The translations under genes and the position numbers were made by a program. From Brachionus plicatilis (Eukaryota; Rotifera; Eurotatoria; Ploima; Brachionidae), in the NCBI GenBank assembly GCA_010279815.1, contig QEOQ01000503.1:244260-308259 (forward strand): a stretch of DNA of 64,000 nucleotides. Reading direction: 5' to 3'. Below the pieces are notes generated by a model. That model was not told where the DNA came from and searched no databases. It saw nothing but the letters and a program-made list of their open reading frames with translations. Position 1 is the stretch's first letter, and each line of letters begins with the position of its first letter. Below, piece by piece: positions 44,964 to 57,212 of the stretch.

Positions 44964-45981
44964 TTTAAATTATTTTAAATTATTAATTTATTTGAATTAA
45001 TTACCAAAATAAAATATAAATTGGAAAATAAGCATTTGCAATTCAATTATTGTTTATTTTTACTTTGAGATAATTTACATAAAATAATCCAAAATATAAT
45101 AAAATTTTTTAATTAATTTTTTTATAATATGAATTCCATTTTAAATATTGTTTTATAGTTTATTTAAATTAAATTATGATGAAATTAACTTTAAAAAAAC
45201 ATTTATTCTTGGAAGCTTCACTTGGCCAAGTTTGTTTAAAAGTACCAAGTACTCAAACAATCATCTAATTTAAATGCATAAATTTTAAAATAAGATTGAG
45301 TCTTTTTAGTGGTTTTTATTTGAATTTGAACTCTGTTTAACAACTTTAAATATTTATTTTTGGAGGCATAGTTAATTTCATCAATCAGAAAGATAAATCA
45401 ACTGAATAAATTTCCAGATAATATTGAAATATAGAAATATAAAAAATTGAACATTTTTAAAATAAAAATTGGTATTTGGTTTTCAAATATTGGAGCTTTG
45501 CCATTATTCATTACCATTATTCCTGAGAATAAATACAAAAAATTAATTAATTTAAAATTTTATTTTTATTGTTCAATTTTGTATTTAGAATATTTCAATA
45601 ATTACATAACATAAAAATTTGTTTTCTTTGTGTTTTTAAAATTTATTTTTTATTTACTTTAGTATATATTCGTCTCATTTGTTAGCTTTTTAATATTAAT
45701 ACAGGATTTATGACTAAATTTAAAATTTGGTCATAAATCCTGTATTTTATTTTAATTTGTAATTATTAAATTTACTTGAATAAAAGAAAAGTCTGATCAG
45801 GTCATCATTATTAGCTACATAATAGTGATGATTATGGGCACTAGCCTTATGATTAGACTTAATAATAAAAAAAAAAATATTATTATTATTATAACAGTTA
45901 GCTTGTTTGTACTGAAAAAAATAAATATTTTATTTTCCATGGGGCTTAAGTCTAAAAAATATAAGCGACTAAAAATTAATT
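44964..45981. other. Intergenic, nothing seen
   Basis: AT-rich. A short inverted pair, AATACAGGATTTATGACTAA / TTTGGTCATAAATCCTGTAT at 45699-45744, forms an 18-20 bp hairpin. A TATTATTATT run lies near 45880. Confidence 0.5.
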
Positions 45982-46522
45982 AAAGTTGAAGTTTCAGATC
46001 AAATTTTAAGATCAAAACGATCATTTAAAATTTTAAAATCTAATTTATCTAATGATTTTGATGATTTTTAAGAAATGAATACTAAACGTTACTAGACATG
46101 CTATGTTTAATAATGGTTCATTATCAAATTAACATCAAAATGATTTATCTCTAATTTATTTAACAAAAACAATCAATAATTTGGATAATTCAGGTTAAGT
46201 CAATTCACAAATTCAAATTTATAACTTTTATATCCATTCATTCAAACTGAAATAATTTTATTTTTCTACTTAAATAATTATTAAATTTTAAAACAGTAAA
46301 TTTATTTGTCTTTAAAAGTTGGTTTTCATTAAAATCTATTAAAATATTTAAATCTATTAAAGTTCAATAAAAAGGGATTTTTAAAATTATAAATATGAAA
46401 ATAAACTTGACATGACATGTCAAGTAATTGCTTTTGAAAAAATTTATTTTTTCTCTATTTAAAGAAAAAATATTACAATTTTTATTTGATCTTTTGATCT
46501 TGATCTTAAACTTCAATTTGCC
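45982..46522. mobile_element. MITE with GGCAAATTGAAG inverted ends (copy 2, reverse)
   Basis: Reverse-orientation copy of 23726-24288 along its whole length, ending TTAAACTTCAATTTGCC. It contains ACTTGACATGACATGTCAAG, the same near-palindrome. Non-coding. Confidence 0.75.
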
Positions 46523-46556
46523 GTATGTAAAGTTTGATGGCGATAAACTATAAATT

Positions 46557-46911
46557 GGTATTGTGAAATTAAAATACAAATTGAGCAAAAAATTCTTTCT
46601 TTTTTGATGAATCAAAATTAAAGCTAATAAAATACACTTAAAAAAATTATGCAACAAAGTGCAACATACTTTGATGCACCTTAAATAAAATCATTATTTT
46701 CTTTTTTTCTTAGTAAATTAAACCAATAATCAATCTAAATCTTATTGATATTTTATTCTTTTTCTTATTAAAACATGAGAAAAATTATTATAAGTAAAAT
46801 AGGTGCAACAAAGTATTTTGTACTTTGTTGCAGTATATTTTATTAACTTTAATTTTGATTCATCAAAAAGGAAGAATTTTCTTCAATTTGTATTTGAATT
46901 TCACAGTAACC
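46557..46911. mobile_element. Inverted-repeat element (GGTTACTGTGAAATTC ends)
   Basis: Arms 46557-46680 and 46800-46911 are inverted copies about 110-120 bp long; both hold ATACAAATTGA, TTGATGAATCAAAATTAAAG and GCAACAAAGT. A single arm-like relative is at 57318-57470. Non-coding, no clear target duplication. Confidence 0.65.
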
Positions 46912-47039
46912 TAAAAATTTTGTTTTTTGATTGACTAGTTTGCAAAAATTTTATTCAAAATGAAAACAAATGCTTTATTATTTTACTATTTTAATTAGAA
47001 TTAAACAAAAGCTGATATTTCGGACACTCCTAATTAATT

Positions 47040-47480
47040 ATAATATTTATATTAAAAATGGATTAGGTCAGTTCTTGAATATTGTCCAGCAGTTTGGAGA
47101 CCATACGTTAACCTAGACATTAATCAATAAGAAAAAGTACAGAGATGAGCAACCAAACTTGTACTATACATTCGTAATAAAAGTTTTGAGTTTTGAGAAT
47201 GGCTCAAATTACTAGGAATAGTGCCGAAAACCGCCGAAAACCGCCGAATGAGAGATGGCCTAATACAATTTTTTATTAAGAAGTAAAAAAGGATATTTTG
47301 AAAAATTTTTAAGGCATGTTCTGTGTGGCAAAACTTCTTCACAAATAGAGTAGCCCACTTATGGAACTTTTTACAATTAGAAATTAGCAATCAATCTTTT
47401 ATTAAAAATGGATGAAATTTTTTATATATTCGGGGTTAAAACCGTCGAAATAATTAATAAAAATAATAATAATAATAAAC
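47040..47480 (+). mobile_element. CR1-like LINE 3' fragment (RT C-terminus) with TAA tail
   Basis: Plus-strand reading with frame breaks gives VLEYCPAVWRPYV, EKVQR, ATKLVLYI, LKLLGIVP, RRMRDGLIQFF, NFFTNRVAHLWNFL and SNQSFIKNG, in the order of CR1-type RT C-termini. It is followed by TTCGGGGTTAAAACCG and AATAAAAATAATAATAATAA. Several stops show that it is dead. Confidence 0.65.
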
Positions 47481-47554
47481 TATTAAAATTTTTTATTTGA
47501 AAATCAATAGTCTTAAAACAGCCTATAAAAAATAAAAAAAATTAAAATAACATT

Positions 47555-49312
47555 CTAAAGAACTAATGGATAAGTAGTTTGTGTCGTAACACCACAATTA
47601 TTATCTTTTTGACTCATTAGGACATAACCATCATTGCCCCAATAAGTTGACCAACTGTTTTTGACTAACCAATAATCTTGGCCATAGATGTTACCATAAC
47701 CAACAAGCAACACAGCATGATCTAAATCGTCTTCCTTATTTCCACATTCTGGTTCATAATAAACACCATTTGCGTAGAAAACAAATGATTTGTGACCAGC
47801 ATCAATAGCTATTGAGATGGGACCTTCGTTAACTAATGCTGTCTTTAAGGCAACTGCATCAAAAGGTGTCACGTTCACATAACCATGCATTCTAGCCCCA
47901 ACAGTGGCGTTGTTAAAATGACAGTAACCGTCTGCCGACAAATATTTTCCGTATGACTCCTCGGTAGCAATACCACCATGCTTAATGATCCAGTCATAAG
48001 CCCTAAAGTCTTCACCACTAAAAAATCAAGCATTAAAAGATAATTTATTTTTAAATTCTTATTCATGTTTCTTACCCATCACAACCATTGTTTCCAAAAC
48101 CCCACGAACAGTCAACCAAATTTTGTTGTGATAAACGAATTAAAGATTTGTGTTTTAAGAAATGAGCACCTTCGATTGCCCCAGCAGTGCCAAAAGACCA
48201 GCATGAACCGCAAATGCCTTGATCTTTAACTGGTGTAACAGCACCATATATTCTCCAATCCCAAGTGTCTGGCAGCGCTTTGTTTTGGTATTTGGACATA
48301 TCAAATGGTAGACCATTGTTGGATTTTTTTTGACCAGAAGATTTGAGCTTTCCTCTAAGCAGGCTTAATTCTTCATCTGATTTATCAGCTAAATGATTAA
48401 TAGCCAATCTAAATGATAGACCACGTCGATTTATGGCATTGATGTATCTTAAGTTTTGTCTAAAAATGTGCTGTCTCTCCTTATGCTCCATGACTGTTTG
48501 ATAGTTTTTTACATGATGCTTTTGAAATTTGGTAAATTCATCATGGACATGTGAATCATCTGAGTGAATGAACTCTCTCATTGGGTTAACGGAAGCTCTG
48601 TTTTTGGCACCTGGACCTGGAAAGTCTCTGCACTTGAGACTGGTTGTAATGGCAAAAACGCTTGGTGAAATTTCATCAGTGTCAAAGTTGTAGTATTCAA
48701 TGTAGTATTTATCGTAGTGGGAGCCTAACAAGCTATCATAGCCGATCATTTCATAGTACAGTGGATTGCCATTTTTCGAATTTATATAAAAAGTGTACGT
48801 ATTTTTTTTGTCTCCCTCTTGGACAACAGTTTCCCACTTGTCAACTGAGTATGTTTTCCAAGTGGCCTCACCAATAAACTAAAAAATCAGAAATAATTTT
48901 TAAAAAAATTTTAAAATTTTTCTTAATAAATTACAGTAAAATCACTGGTGTCTGGAATGGCTCTTTGGATCTCGACTGGTGCATCTTTAGTTCCGTTGAG
49001 CCAGAAGCAAGTGCGAACATTGGTTTGAACTTCATCGGTCATTGGAGAAATTTTTATTCCAGTGCCGTAGTCTTTTGAACTAGTTGGTGCTAATTGAATG
49101 GTTGTTTCCATACCATCATAATAGTCAATTCTCGATGCGGATTGATCAACATCATACCAGGCCCGGAAGGGTTCTTCGATCTCGGCATATGGCAAATAAA
49201 TGGTGCCTGATAAAGAATATCTTTTGATATTGCTGAATGGTGCTACTTTTTTGACACTAGCAGCATTTAAACAAGAAATAAAAACGAATAAAAGAGCCAA
49301 ATAAACTCGCAT
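47555..49312 (-). CDS. Papain-family cysteine protease, 26/29-kDa protease type
   Basis: Three exons, 49312-48935, 48878-48076 and 48017-47555, with 56- and 58-bp introns in frame; 547 residues. Signal peptide ([16 protein letters not shown]), then a long N-terminal region (about 20-220; [24 protein letters not shown]) as in the insect 26/29-kDa protease, which is cut into two chains. The I29 inhibitor propeptide follows ([28 protein letters not shown]). The catalytic domain starts [13 protein letters not shown]. It has the oxyanion Gln and nucleophile Cys in [14 protein letters not shown], His in [11 protein letters not shown] and Asn in [13 protein letters not shown], so all key residues are present. 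It is expected to act in lysosomes or secreted digestive/defence fluids. Confidence 0.92.
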
Positions 49313-50710
49313 TTTTTTTTTCTTTAAAAAATTAAAAAAATATTATGCAGGATTGTGACTTTTATAGGCCAGTCTTTTAAATAAAAAAATGTGATCGTGT
49401 ATATCTAGTGAAATTGGCTAGAAATTAAGATATTTTGAATCATATGACTGAATAAGTTTTTATCAAGTTTTTATTTCAGTTAACTTTTTTTATTTTTGCT
49501 GGAACGCAATTTTTGAAACTCAAAATCATATGTTGTTTTTTGTTAAATAAGACCTGGTGAAAATAATTTTGAAGCATTTTTTTAAGCCAAGACTGAATGC
49601 TAAGACCTCTATATAAGTATTGAGAAATGTTGCACAATGTTTTATTTAATGTTTATGAATTTTAGAAGGGGTAAAATAAATTCAAGTTCAAAATTAATCG
49701 AGCTTGAAAAATTGCTTTGTAAAAGAAAACCAAAATGGAAGTAATAAAGACTAGATCAACTTCCGATTAGTCTAAAAAAATTGACAAAAATTTCCTTAAA
49801 ATTTTACAATTTTTTAAATATGAGTTAAATTTTGTACAAATCAAAGTAATTTTTTGGTTTGTTAATTAATATTTTTAGTCATGAAATTTTTTTTTAATTT
49901 TTCACTCCTTGGTCAAGATAGACTTACTTAATTGATACACGATTTCAAATTTATATCCTTGAGACATATTTGCTATTACTTGATAGAGATCAAAATTAAA
50001 TAAAAATTCTGATAATAAATTCACAAATTAAAAAGGAGTCAACTATCAAAAATTTACAATTTTTGTACCGATTGCATAGGAGAGGACTTTGGAATCAAAA
50101 TCTTTTTGTATCCGATAATTTATTGTTTATTTTTAAATCTGTATAAAGCAATGACTTCTTCTTAATTAATTTTTATTAGCCCTTTTTTTTCATTTTTTTT
50201 CCTTCTAAACAATGAAATCTCTTTTATTTTTTAAAAATTATCATAAAATTTAGATTTTGTCAAAAAGACTAAAAGTCAGCCTTATAAACCAGTCCCAGTT
50301 TTGGAAAAATAATATCGAGATATAATATTAGCTCGTAAAACTAATAAAAAAAACAGAAATGAGTGGTAAATAGGTACAGATTAATTTGATCACCAGTAAT
50401 TTGTTTTTTCATTTTTGGAAATTAATTTTTTATTTACATTCAAGATTTGGAAGCTCAGGATATTTTTGATTTTTTTAAATTATTTAAAAAAATTAAAATT
50501 TAAATTTAAGATTATATAATAGACTCATATTTCAATTAGATTGATCAGATTACTAATAATTAAGAACCTATTAACGAGCTTGTCATAAGCAAACTTGATT
50601 ATAATTTTATAATTTAATAAAAAAAGCTACTTTTAGTAATAATTTTTATTTCAATGTTTAAATGAATATTTGGTTACAAAAATTGGTAAAAAAAAATTTG
50701 AAAAAAAAAT
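49313..50710. other. Intergenic, nothing seen
   Basis: AT-rich DNA between the protease start and the XPC stop codon. No repeat or exon was recognised. Confidence 0.5.
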
Positions 50711-53700
50711 TTAATCACTTTCAGACTCACTCAATTTGAAATCATCAGCATTTGAGTTTTGAAAATTCTTATTTACATTATTATTTCTTTTTGGAGCAGA
50801 TAAGCGAGTCGATTTTCGCGTTGTTCTGCCGTTCTTGCCCGTATCACTATCACTCTCAAACATTTTTTCATCAGGCTCATCACTATCATAATCGCCATCT
50901 CTTTTTCGTTTAAGCTTTTTCTTTTTTGTAGCTCTCGATTTATTTCGAAATTTTAACACAAATTCTTTTTTAGCAAATTCATTCAAATTAGTATTTTCAT
51001 TAATTAATTCAATTTTTTCACTATTTAAATTATTTAGTTTGGCTCCTACTTTATCTACTTCTATAAATTCGTCAACTTGCTTGCTCTCTGAACAATCAAC
51101 ATCGATTTTTTTAACAAGTTTATTTAAATTTTTTTTCTTCGGCTTCATCTCTGTTTCTTCTTGACCGTATTTGAGTCTCAAACTCTCACGAATCAATGCA
51201 CCTTTAATCAAACGCTTCCAATTACTTAAAATTTTTTCTTTTTTTTTCTCGATCAATTTCAAGTTAGCTTCGCGTTCTTCCTCCAAATATGCATCAACAA
51301 CAACATCCTTAAATTCCTCGCAAACAATCCAACCATCATAGACAGCATGAGAAAAGCCACCATGAGCGTCAAAGCCAACAACTGCCGCTGCACAGTCAAT
51401 TTTGAGCTTACGGCACACTTTAGCCAAATTGGGCATATCGCGCAAATGAACACAGCCATGTGGCAGCATACATGACTGAAATAATTCAACATTACCAAAC
51501 TCGTTTCTTGGTACTATTCCATTACGAGCATACGGAGGTTGGTATTTTTCAGTTTGCCAAAAACCATACAAATCGAGATCAGGATTTTCTCGACAACCAG
51601 CTTTGTATTCACTCTAAAAATCAAAAATTATTTATATTTTATTTTTAATTAAATCAAAAAATTCAGTTAAAATTAAATATTAATTTTGGAAGAATATTTT
51701 TAAATGAATATTTTTTTTGAATTGTGAAAAGCCTTAAAGAATTGTGAATTTAAGGACATAAATTAAAAGTCTCAATTTATCTTATTGTCCCAAATCGGTC
51801 GACTATTAAGTGATTAGCCAATTTCAGCTTTAGTAAATACTCTGAAAAGATATTATAGTATATTTAAATGGATGTGCATTTTTTGATTTTTTTTAAATGC
51901 TGGAATTAGGCGACGTATTAAATGGTCTTGCTTATAAAATTTACGGAAAAAATTTTGGACTTTTTAAAAAAATTTTTTTCTTTTTGTTTTTTTAATTAAC
52001 AATGCCGAATTAGAATGGATTTGACTTCTCTTCTAGATTAATTTTCTCTCAGTCATTATAATGGATTTAATCAATAATAGTTACAATGTCTTTAAGAATC
52101 AGTTATTTTTTATTTTTACCTGAAAAATTCAAACAACTCCTATTAAAATTAAAATTTTTTTTAAAAATCTTTTGGGTTCCAATTATTTTGGGAAAGACAC
52201 AGCAGCTTTTTTGTGAAATTTTAGCGGCAAAAAGGCTAAAGATTGGAATCTACAATTTTGTTGGATTTTATGAAGTCATATATTATCTGCTAATAAGAAA
52301 TGTCCAAGATAATCTTTTCAGTCCCATAGACTCTAAATTCTCAATTCTTCAGGTAAAGCTTATTGGATCAACCTCGTTTTGTGATCAAGCTCTGATCACC
52401 TGAACACTTTCAGAACTTAAACCGTTTTAGTTTTCAAACTTTAAAAAAAATGATCACAAATTCAGTTTGCTGATCACAAATTTAGATTTTTAATCACATA
52501 TTTAGATGTATGATCAGATGTATGAGTTTGATAAAGCAAACTTCTTTTATGATATGGTGGAAAGAACATAAAAAATTGGCCTTAACCTTGCTGAAATGAC
52601 GTCAGAGGGTATGCAACTAGTTATAAACATGAAATAAAGACAAAGAAGGAACAAAAAGAATGTGAAGTCAAAATGTTGAGGAAAGTTCTAGGTAATGTTG
52701 GAAGCACTAGAAGAGATGGGGACTAGTCAAACTTTTGGAAATTAAAAATTTTATCTTTTTTTATTTATTTATTGATCTTTACATTCTAATGTAATATTTT
52801 TAGAAACTTTTTTTTTAATTTTCTCTTTAGACTAATTTATATTAAAATTTGTAAATAGGAACAACTAACTATTTTTGCCCGATATTGACATAATAATTCT
52901 ATAGTAATATTTTGTATAAACTGAATAAAAGCGATGCCCCCTTGTCGCCTTTGTTGCGGCCTTTTTTAATTAATTATAATAATAATAATAAAAAGGTGAA
53001 TAAAAAAGGTATGCAAATTGAACAACTGCTAGTTCGGTACGAATTTAGCACGTTGAACGACAATAGAGCAACCTTCCATCCCCTACATAGAATTGACTAC
53101 TAGGCAATACTTGATCTAGCAATAGTTTCCGGCCCACTCTAGGTAAATTCATCTCGTTTGAAGTGTCTGATTATTTATTAAGTGATCACTACCCAATAAT
53201 TGCGGAAATTAAATACAAAATTATTAATAAACTAGGCTATGTGAATAAAACGATTGAATTCTTCGATAGAAACGTTTATGACAATAAAGCTATCTTAAAC
53301 TGTGCCAAGTTAGTAATTGTAAAGTTACATATGGCAAAAAAGCATTAAAAATATCTTTAAATTTTATTAAATTAACTATTATATAAAAAAAAAAACTCTA
53401 TCACTCACACATATTTTTTTAAAAAATAATTTTTTGTTGAAATAATAAAGGAATAAAATAAAGGTTATTAATTTAAATAAAATTATATTATTTAATAAAT
53501 GATCACTTAATTTAGTAAATGTTCATTGTTGCGTTTTTTATTATATTTTTACTTTTTTGATCACAAAATTTTGAAAAGTGAAAGTTTTGAGTGTTTTGAT
53601 CAGAGCTTGATCACAAAACCAGGTTGACACAACTTATTTTACTTTGTATTTAATGTATTTAATTTTACTTTGTAGGCTACAAAAATGGTGCTGACTATGG

Positions 53701-56409
53701 TCAAATATTAAGAACTTATTTTTCAGGTCATTCAAAAGAAAAAGTTAAAGAACATTTGAGAATTTCAAACAATCTTTTGAATTGATGAAATATTTAATTG
53801 CATTACCTTTGGTAAATTAATATTAAATTTTTTTGGAAAATAACGAGATAACTCATCTACTTAAAATTTTGTTAAAAACTTATAATTTTTTTTTGAAAGT
53901 AAGACTTATACATATACACATTCTGATTAAAAACTTCAAAAAACTTTATTTTTTTCAATTTTTAAAAAATGCCTCATTTTGAACGCTTTTTTTAAAGATT
54001 AATAAAAGAGAAAAAAATTAAAACCTAAATGTTGTTCTAAATTTTCTAGTTTCAGAAAATAATCGAGGATTATGGGAGTCTCGTGGGACTAGATACAAAT
54101 AAACCAAAAAAACGTGTTAAATTTGGGCTTTTTTGAAAAAATTTCTAAAATGAATTTTTTTTGGAAGATAAAAATATCATTTTCTAGTAGAAAATTTAAC
54201 GCTCTTTCAGGTGATATGTGATTTTAACATGTTTTATATACTTTTGGTTAAGATATATGCATCTATTCATAGTATACTTTGGCAAATTAACGAAACCTTT
54301 GAGCCCACCCAGGCGAAAAAAATTTTTTTCGAACCCCCCTAAAAAATTGGTTTCTAAGGGTTTTCACATATGCAGATTACGAATTTGAGGTCGAAAATCG
54401 AATCCTAAGATAGCGTGGACGTTTTGCATTTCCTAAACCTTAAACATTGAAAAATACTGAAATCTTTTAGTCATGTTAGCTACTAACAAAAAACCGACTG
54501 ATCTATTGGCATGATCAGAACTGGCTTAAACAATTGAATCACTAAGACTTTAAGAAATTTTAAACTAATAAAAAATTAAAAATACTCTTTTTAATCTTCC
54601 TTTGACTATTTTGAAAGGTTTTTCAAATGGTTTAACTGTTCTTGCATATTTGAGCCAGGTTTGTTTTGAGCAAAGAGTGACAAGATTATCTCTTGAATAG
54701 ACAGGCTCGTTTTTCAAATGAGTGATCGGCAGCGCATTTTGAGGATAAATCGATTGAAACTTCAACAAATGCCTTGTCAATACGTACAAAGGATGATCCT
54801 TGAATTCGCCTACACTTAGCGGAATTTTTTTTTTCAGAAGCATTTTTTTAAGACACATTTCTTCTTCCATATCCATTTGGATATCAATTGGTTGATGGTA
54901 GGCCAGAGTTTTTTCCCACCATAGTTTTTTGTCGTCCAAATGGGATATTCTTGACAGACGAGTTTTGATACACCAATCTGACGAGTAGCGTTTGGTCACT
55001 TCTTTAATTTTGTTATCATTATCAAAAGCCAAAACATATAGAATATCATTTTCAAAGCGCTCTTCTATCCAACTAGCACAATCAAATTTTGAATTAAATG
55101 GCTCAAATGGACACCAGCATTTTTCTTCTTCCAAATAAGCCTCTAGCCAATAGTTGCGGTAACCAACCGACTTTAACTCAGAAACTTTTTCATCTTTCTC
55201 TAACTTGGACTCATCCATTGATAAAATAAGATTATTTTTTTGAATTTTTTTATTCTTTTGCTCAATTTTTAACTTTTTATTAGACTGTATGCTAGTAGCG
55301 TCATCCCCGTCCGAACTATCACTATCCTCGCTCTCTTTGATTTTAGTTGATTTTTTTTTATTAATTTTAGATTCTTTGTTCACTGATACAACATCAAAAC
55401 AGACACAGATTCTTACTTTAAGGTTCAAATTCCGCATAAAAACTACCACTGTTAATAAATACTGTAAATAATTATCAAACTTTTGATTAGACAAAGCTTG
55501 TCCAAGAGATTCAATTGATTGTTTGTGTTTGCCACAGCTGAAAAAGTTGTCTTTTTGACTAAGAGATGAGTCTATTGCGAAAATAGAATTAAAATTTTGA
55601 ACATATTTTTTTAAATTATCTCTATTAAAATTGACTAATTGAAAACTGTCTGAATCAGAATCAAATGATTTGGCCAGAGCGTTGATAAATAAATTCTGAC
55701 TTAGTTTGTTCAGGAAGAATCCATGTGCTATCCAACAAAGAAGATGGGTTTTTAGAATTGTCACAGAGAATTTTTTTTGCATATTTTTGAACATTCTTTC
55801 CATTCTGGCTTGCAAATCTACCGATTTTTTTGGCTTTTTCCCGCCTATAGTTATTTGTATCTCTTCTTTTCCGATTTTAGCATTACTCAAGTTTGCATCC
55901 TGCATCTCCACTTCCTCAAACTCGTCTTCTTCATCATCTTTGATTTTATCTGAACTCGAGTTACTATCAAGATCAGACATCACATTAGCATTTGTTTCTT
56001 TTTTATTAATTTTTAAATTATTCGATTCAAATTTTAATAATAAATCAATTTTGTTTTCAATGTTTTCCATTTTATTAAGCTCGGTCTTTACATCATTGAT
56101 TGGCATGGTCTCTGTCTCTTGTTCGATTCTGTCACTTTTTTTTGTTTTTTCTATTTTCTTGACAGATTTTTTTTCATTCTTTTTGGGTTTTTTTTTCACT
56201 TCTTTCTCTTCGCTTGCAGAGTCTACTTTTTCTTTGTCGAAATATTCGCTTTTTTTTGCAGACGAGTCTTTTTTGGTATTATTTTGTTCATCTTGGCTCT
56301 TTCTTTTCTTGGTTGATTTGCTAGATCTAGCTTCCTTGAAGTCCTCTTCGAAACTTGAATCTCCTTGAAGATAGCTGATCTTTTCACTTGTTCTATTCCT
56401 CAATTTCAT
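50711..56409 (-). CDS. XPC: XPC / Rad4 DNA-damage recognition protein
   Basis: Two exons, 56409-54586 and 51613-50711, phase 0, joined across a 2.97-kb intron; 908 residues, close to human XPC. Residues 1-200 are a charged, low-complexity lead. About 205-510 is the transglutaminase-like fold (FSVTILKTHLLCWIAHG, YWLEAYLEEEKCWCPFEP, SDWCIKTRL, WWEKTLAYHQPID). BHD1 is at about 535-605 (DHPLYVLTRHLLKFQSIYP, TWLKYARTVKPFEKPFKIVK) and BHD2/3 run from the second exon on (GFWQTEKYQPPYARNG, VPRNEFGNVELF, LPHGCVHL, GFDAHGGFSHAVYDGWIVC). The tail is basic and acidic. In nucleotide excision repair XPC finds helix-distorting lesions together with RAD23 and centrin in the nucleus. The intron carries an inverted-repeat element and LINE debris. 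Confidence 0.96.
52366..53634. mobile_element. Inverted-repeat element with TGATCA ends, in the XPC intron
   Basis: TCAACCTCGTTTTGTGATCA at the left and its inverse (TGATCACAAAACCAGGTTGA) at the right; about 31 bp of near-identical ends including AAGCTCTGATCA. More TGATCAC words lie inside each end (52450-52520, 53495-53570). A degenerate LINE endonuclease fragment lies within (52990-53345). It may be a DNA element that took a LINE insertion. No clear target duplication. Confidence 0.6.
52990..53345 (+). pseudogene. LINE endonuclease (APE-type) fragment
   Basis: Plus-strand reading with stops: MQIEQLLVRYEFSTLNDNRA, TFHPLHRIDY, AILDLAIVS, then SDHYPIIAEIKYKI. The SDHxPI motif and the preceding ID/LDL strand are the end of the AP-endonuclease-like domain of non-LTR retrotransposons. 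No RT follows. Confidence 0.55.
54340..54445 (-). repeat. Diverged copy of the AAAGTTCACGAAATTC repeat family
   Basis: GGGTTTTC, GCAGATTACGAATTTGAG and TAGCGTGGACGTTTTGCATTTC align in order with 32950-33040. It lies in the XPC intron, just upstream of the exon-1 donor. Confidence 0.45.
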
Positions 56410-56689
56410 TTGGCGCCAATTTTTTTAATAAAATTATTTTTATAAATATTGAAAATAATTATTAGTAATCAAAGAAAAAATTTAAGTTCTGTTGATTATT
56501 TTTTCATGTAAAATTAAGAAAATTTTTTATGCGTTTTAAAATATTAATTTACAAAACAAACATTACATTTATATATTGATTTACCAAAGATTAATTGGAA
56601 ATTAAAACTATCCGAATAATTTATTTAATGAGCTGATTGAGAGGTTTGCTAAGATAGGATTTAAAAATCTATCCAGAAAGAGTCAAAAT

Positions 56690-57204
56690 CAGAGTTGTAT
56701 AAAAGTCATAAGTCACAAGTCAAGTGTAAGACAGGACTTTGACTTTTTCTAAAAATTTTAAAAAAACAAGTCAGGATTTTTACTTTTTTTAAGAAAAGAA
56801 TTAAAATATATAAAAAAAATTTAAGTATTGAATTTTTTTATTCAGGAAAAAATAAAATTATTTGTTTAAATTTCTTTTCCAATGTAAATAATGAAACATG
56901 ATTTTTTAAACAATTCACATAATTGTGATATTCTTTTTAAGTGAATTTATTAATAAAAATCAAAAAATTTGTGCTTTAAAAATTTTTAGAAAAAAATTAA
57001 ACAAGGTAAAAAATATTAAAAAATGTAATAGAAAATATTAAAAATCAAGATATAAAAAAATTAATGAATTGTAATTTTCATTTTTTTGAAACAAGTCCAA
57101 GTCCTGACTTGTTTTTTTTTTAAAATATATTTTCAAGTCCAAGTCATACTATGACTTGTTTTTGACTTGTTCAGACTTTTTTTCCTGACTTTTATACAAG
57201 TCTG
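56690..57204. mobile_element. hAT-type MITE with 8-bp target duplication (copy B)
   Basis: The ends CAGAGTTGTATAAAAGTCA and TGACTTTTATACAAGTCTG are inverted copies. The flanks GTCAAAAT (56682-56689 and 57205-57212) are a perfect 8-bp duplication. The interior is full of AAGTCA/TGACTT words, as in the copy at 435-693. 515 bp, non-coding. Confidence 0.87.
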
Positions 57205-57212
57205 GTCAAAAT

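Noticed and set aside
52086..52403. Plus-strand ORF of 105 codons with GKTQQLF, resembling a P-loop
   Set aside because: A single GKT is weak evidence without the rest of a Walker A motif. The frame runs into the TGATCA element and no family was recognised.
55706..56368. Plus-strand ORF of 220 codons rich in Phe and Ser
   Set aside because: Antisense of the Lys/Glu/Ser-rich N-terminus of XPC; its composition is the mirror of those codons.
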